From contig DATCKS010000619.1 in NCBI GenBank assembly GCA_036562265.1, forward strand, positions 1 to 7,768: DNA of 7,768 nucleotides. Reading direction: 5' to 3'. Of this stretch, positions 6,424 to 7,768 are shown one piece after another. The position numbers and the translations under genes are program-made. Under the pieces are notes generated by a model. The model saw only the letters and a program-made list of their open reading frames with translations. It had not been told where the DNA came from and ran no database searches. The stretch is from DASVDK01 sp036562265 [NCBI: Thermodesulfobacteriota bacterium]. GTDB lineage: Bacteria > DASVDK01. How positions within the stretch are numbered: position 1 is the stretch's first letter; each line of letters starts with the position of its first letter.

Positions 6424-7599
6424 GTGGCGCAGGAGAAGATCCGCGCCGTCTTCATGCGCGGCGGCACATCGAAGGGGGTCGTCTTCCGCGCCGAGGACCT
6501 CCCCGCCGACCCCGCGGCGCGGGACCGGCTCTTCCTCGCGGTCATGGGCTCGCCCGATCCGAACGGGCGGCAGCTCGACGGCATGGGAGGCGGCATCTCG
6601 TCGCTCTCGAAGGTCTGCATCGTCGGCCCGCCGAGCCGGCCGGACGCCGACGTCGACTACACCTTCGGCCAGGTGTCGGTCCGGGAGGCGTCGGTCGACT
6701 ACAGCGGCAACTGCGGGAACATGTCGTCGGCGATCGGCCCGTTCAGCGTCGACGAGGGGATCGTCCGGGCGACCGGCCGGCAGGCGACGGTCCGGATCCA
6801 CAACACCAACACCCGGAAGATCATCGTCGCCCGCTTCGACCTCGAGGGGGACCGGGCGGCCGTCGACGGCGACTTCGTGCTGGACGGCGTCGCCGGGTCG
6901 GGGGCGCCGATCCGGCTCGACTTCACCGACCCCGGCGGCGCGAAGACCGGCCGGCTCCTGCCGACCGGCCGGCCGGTGGACGTCCTCGAGGTGGCCGGCG
7001 TCGGCCGCATCCGGGCGAGCCTCGTCGACGCCGCCAACCCCTGCGTCTTCGTCGCGGCGTCGGACCTCGGGTGCGACGGCAGCGAGGCCCCCGACGCCCT
7101 GGAGCGGGACCGCGAGCTTCTGGCTCGCCTCGAGGCCGTCCGCCAGGCCGCCTCGGTGGCGATGGGGCTCGCGCCCGACCTGGAGCGCGCCCGGGCGATT
7201 CCGAGCGTCCCCAAGGTGGCGATGGTGGCGTCGCCGCGGCCGACCACGACGCTCTCCGGACGGACGCTCGCGCCGGGGGACATGGACATCGCCGTCCGGA
7301 TGATCTCCATGGGGCAGCCGCACCGCGCCGTGCCGCTCACCGGCGCCATGTGCCTCGCCGTCGCGACGCGCATCGAGGGGAGCCTGCCCCACGAGCTGGC
7401 CGCGCGGCCGGCCAGGCCGGATGCGGACATCCGGATCGCCCACGCCTCGGGGGTCACCGTCGTCAACGCGTCGGTGACGCGCAACGGCGCAAGCGGCGCC
7501 GACGCCGGCTTCAAGGCCGAGTACGCCACGGTCTACCGCACCGCGCGCCGCCTCTTCGAGGGGCACGTGCTCTACCGCCGATCGGGACTCGCGGCGTGA
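6424..7599 (+). CDS. prpF: PrpF-family 2-methylaconitate/aconitate-type isomerase
   Basis: This 391-residue protein is of the PrpF family: metal-free, cofactor-free isomerases with a diaminopimelate-epimerase-like fold that shift C=C bonds in polycarboxylates (2-methylaconitate, methylitaconate, oxalomesaconate). Hallmarks are FMRGGTSKGVVF (10-21), MGSPDPNGRQLDGMGGGISSLSKV (41-64), SGNCGNMSSAIGPF (94-107) and ISMGQPHRAVPLTGAMC (294-310). K63 and C97 have the same spacing as the active-site K73 and C107 of Shewanella PrpF. The GTG at 6424 follows AGGGGGA (6411-6417), which overlaps the upstream stop codon. The frame is open much further upstream, but only as a shadow of the FAD gene. The stop overlaps the next start as GTGA. 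Next to a TcuA-like enzyme it would act on the aconitate-type product. Propionate metabolism is less likely because no prpC or acnD is present here. Confidence 0.92.
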   Translation: MAQEKIRAVFMRGGTSKGVVFRAEDLPADPAARDRLFLAVMGSPDPNGRQLDGMGGGISSLSKVCIVGPPSRPDADVDYTFGQVSVREASVDYSGNCGNMSSAIGPFSVDEGIVRATGRQATVRIHNTNTRKIIVARFDLEGDRAAVDGDFVLDGVAGSGAPIRLDFTDPGGAKTGRLLPTGRPVDVLEVAGVGRIRASLVDAANPCVFVAASDLGCDGSEAPDALERDRELLARLEAVRQAASVAMGLAPDLERARAIPSVPKVAMVASPRPTTTLSGRTLAPGDMDIAVRMISMGQPHRAVPLTGAMCLAVATRIEGSLPHELAARPARPDADIRIAHASGVTVVNASVTRNGASGADAGFKAEYATVYRTARRLFEGHVLYRRSGLAA

Positions 7600-7768
7600 G
7601 CGACGGGGTCACGAGGACCGTCGCCGGCTGGCTGGCGGGGCTCGGGCACGAGGACATCCCGGAGCCGGTCCGCCGCGCCGTCCGCCTCTTCGTCCTCGAC
7701 ACGCTCGGCGTCGGTCTCGTCGGCATGGACCAGCCGTGGACCGGGATCGTCGCCGACTGGGTGTCGCG
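7596..7768 (+). CDS. MmgE/PrpD family protein (partial; C-terminus beyond window)
   Basis: Only the first 57 residues are present; family members are usually about 450-500. The start reads VSDGVTRTVAGWLAGL, then the conserved N-terminal pattern IPEPVRRAVRLFVLDTLGVGLVG (21-43), which matches the opening helix of MmgE/PrpD proteins (form: I-P-x-x-V-x-x-x-A-x-x-x-x-x-D-x-x-G). The GTG start overlaps the prpF stop. The family includes 2-methylcitrate dehydratase, cis-aconitate decarboxylase and iminodisuccinate epimerase. All act on polycarboxylates, so it fits a step after TcuA and PrpF. The visible part cannot separate these activities. Confidence 0.8.
   Translation, partial: MSDGVTRTVAGWLAGLGHEDIPEPVRRAVRLFVLDTLGVGLVGMDQPWTGIVADWVS

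Noticed and set aside
5090-7566. Long minus-strand frames of 385-410 residues opposite the FAD and prpF genes
   Set aside because: They mirror well-supported genes on the plus strand; composition is shadow-like.
4519-7599. A very long open frame on the plus strand that ends with PrpF
   Set aside because: Only the part from 6424 is real. Upstream it runs in another frame through the FAD gene and is arginine- and proline-rich without family motifs, as expected from high-GC shadow frames.
6424-7768. A methylcitrate-cycle (prp) operon for propionate
   Set aside because: PrpF and an MmgE/PrpD protein are present, but no prpB, prpC or acnD is visible and the first gene is TcuA-like, which fits tricarballylate-type metabolism better.

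Overview
The window is about 7.8 kb of dense, GC-rich bacterial DNA holding one catabolic gene cluster arranged around a divergent control region. High GC, frequent GTG starts, 4-base GTGA gene overlaps and a complete TctC-TctB-TctA tripartite tricarboxylate transporter (TTT) set suggest a proteobacterium, perhaps a betaproteobacterium, or another soil lineage rich in TTT systems. The sequence alone does not fix the taxon. I see no mobile element, tRNA, rRNA, CRISPR array or phage gene.

Leftward arm (minus strand, read from about 4530 down to 1): a 65-residue GatC/AtzG-like amidase small subunit, an amidase-signature hydrolase, an asparaginase-family amidohydrolase with an altered substrate pocket, then tctC (periplasmic binding protein), tctB (small membrane subunit) and tctA (large permease, cut by the window edge). 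Gaps are 73 nt or less and two junctions overlap, so this is probably one transcript. Two stem-loops lie in the larger gaps and could set relative expression.

Centre (4532-4915): the only long non-coding stretch. It holds an AT-rich block of four 10-bp units built on a TATAC core, the last one inverted. This looks like an operator for a regulator, possibly of the GntR class, that controls both arms. No regulator gene is in the window.

Rightward arm (plus strand, 4916 to the end): a TcuA-like FAD-dependent tricarballylate dehydrogenase, a PrpF-family aconitate/methylaconitate isomerase and the start of an MmgE/PrpD-family gene.

Working model (inference): the TTT system imports a carboxylate bearing an amide group. 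The two amidohydrolases release ammonia and the free di- or tricarboxylic acid. The FAD enzyme introduces a C=C bond, PrpF moves or isomerises it, and the MmgE/PrpD protein hydrates, decarboxylates or epimerises the product. Each family is known; this combination, with an asparaginase-fold enzyme that appears to have lost its alpha-amino-group ligands, points to an uncharacterised substrate.
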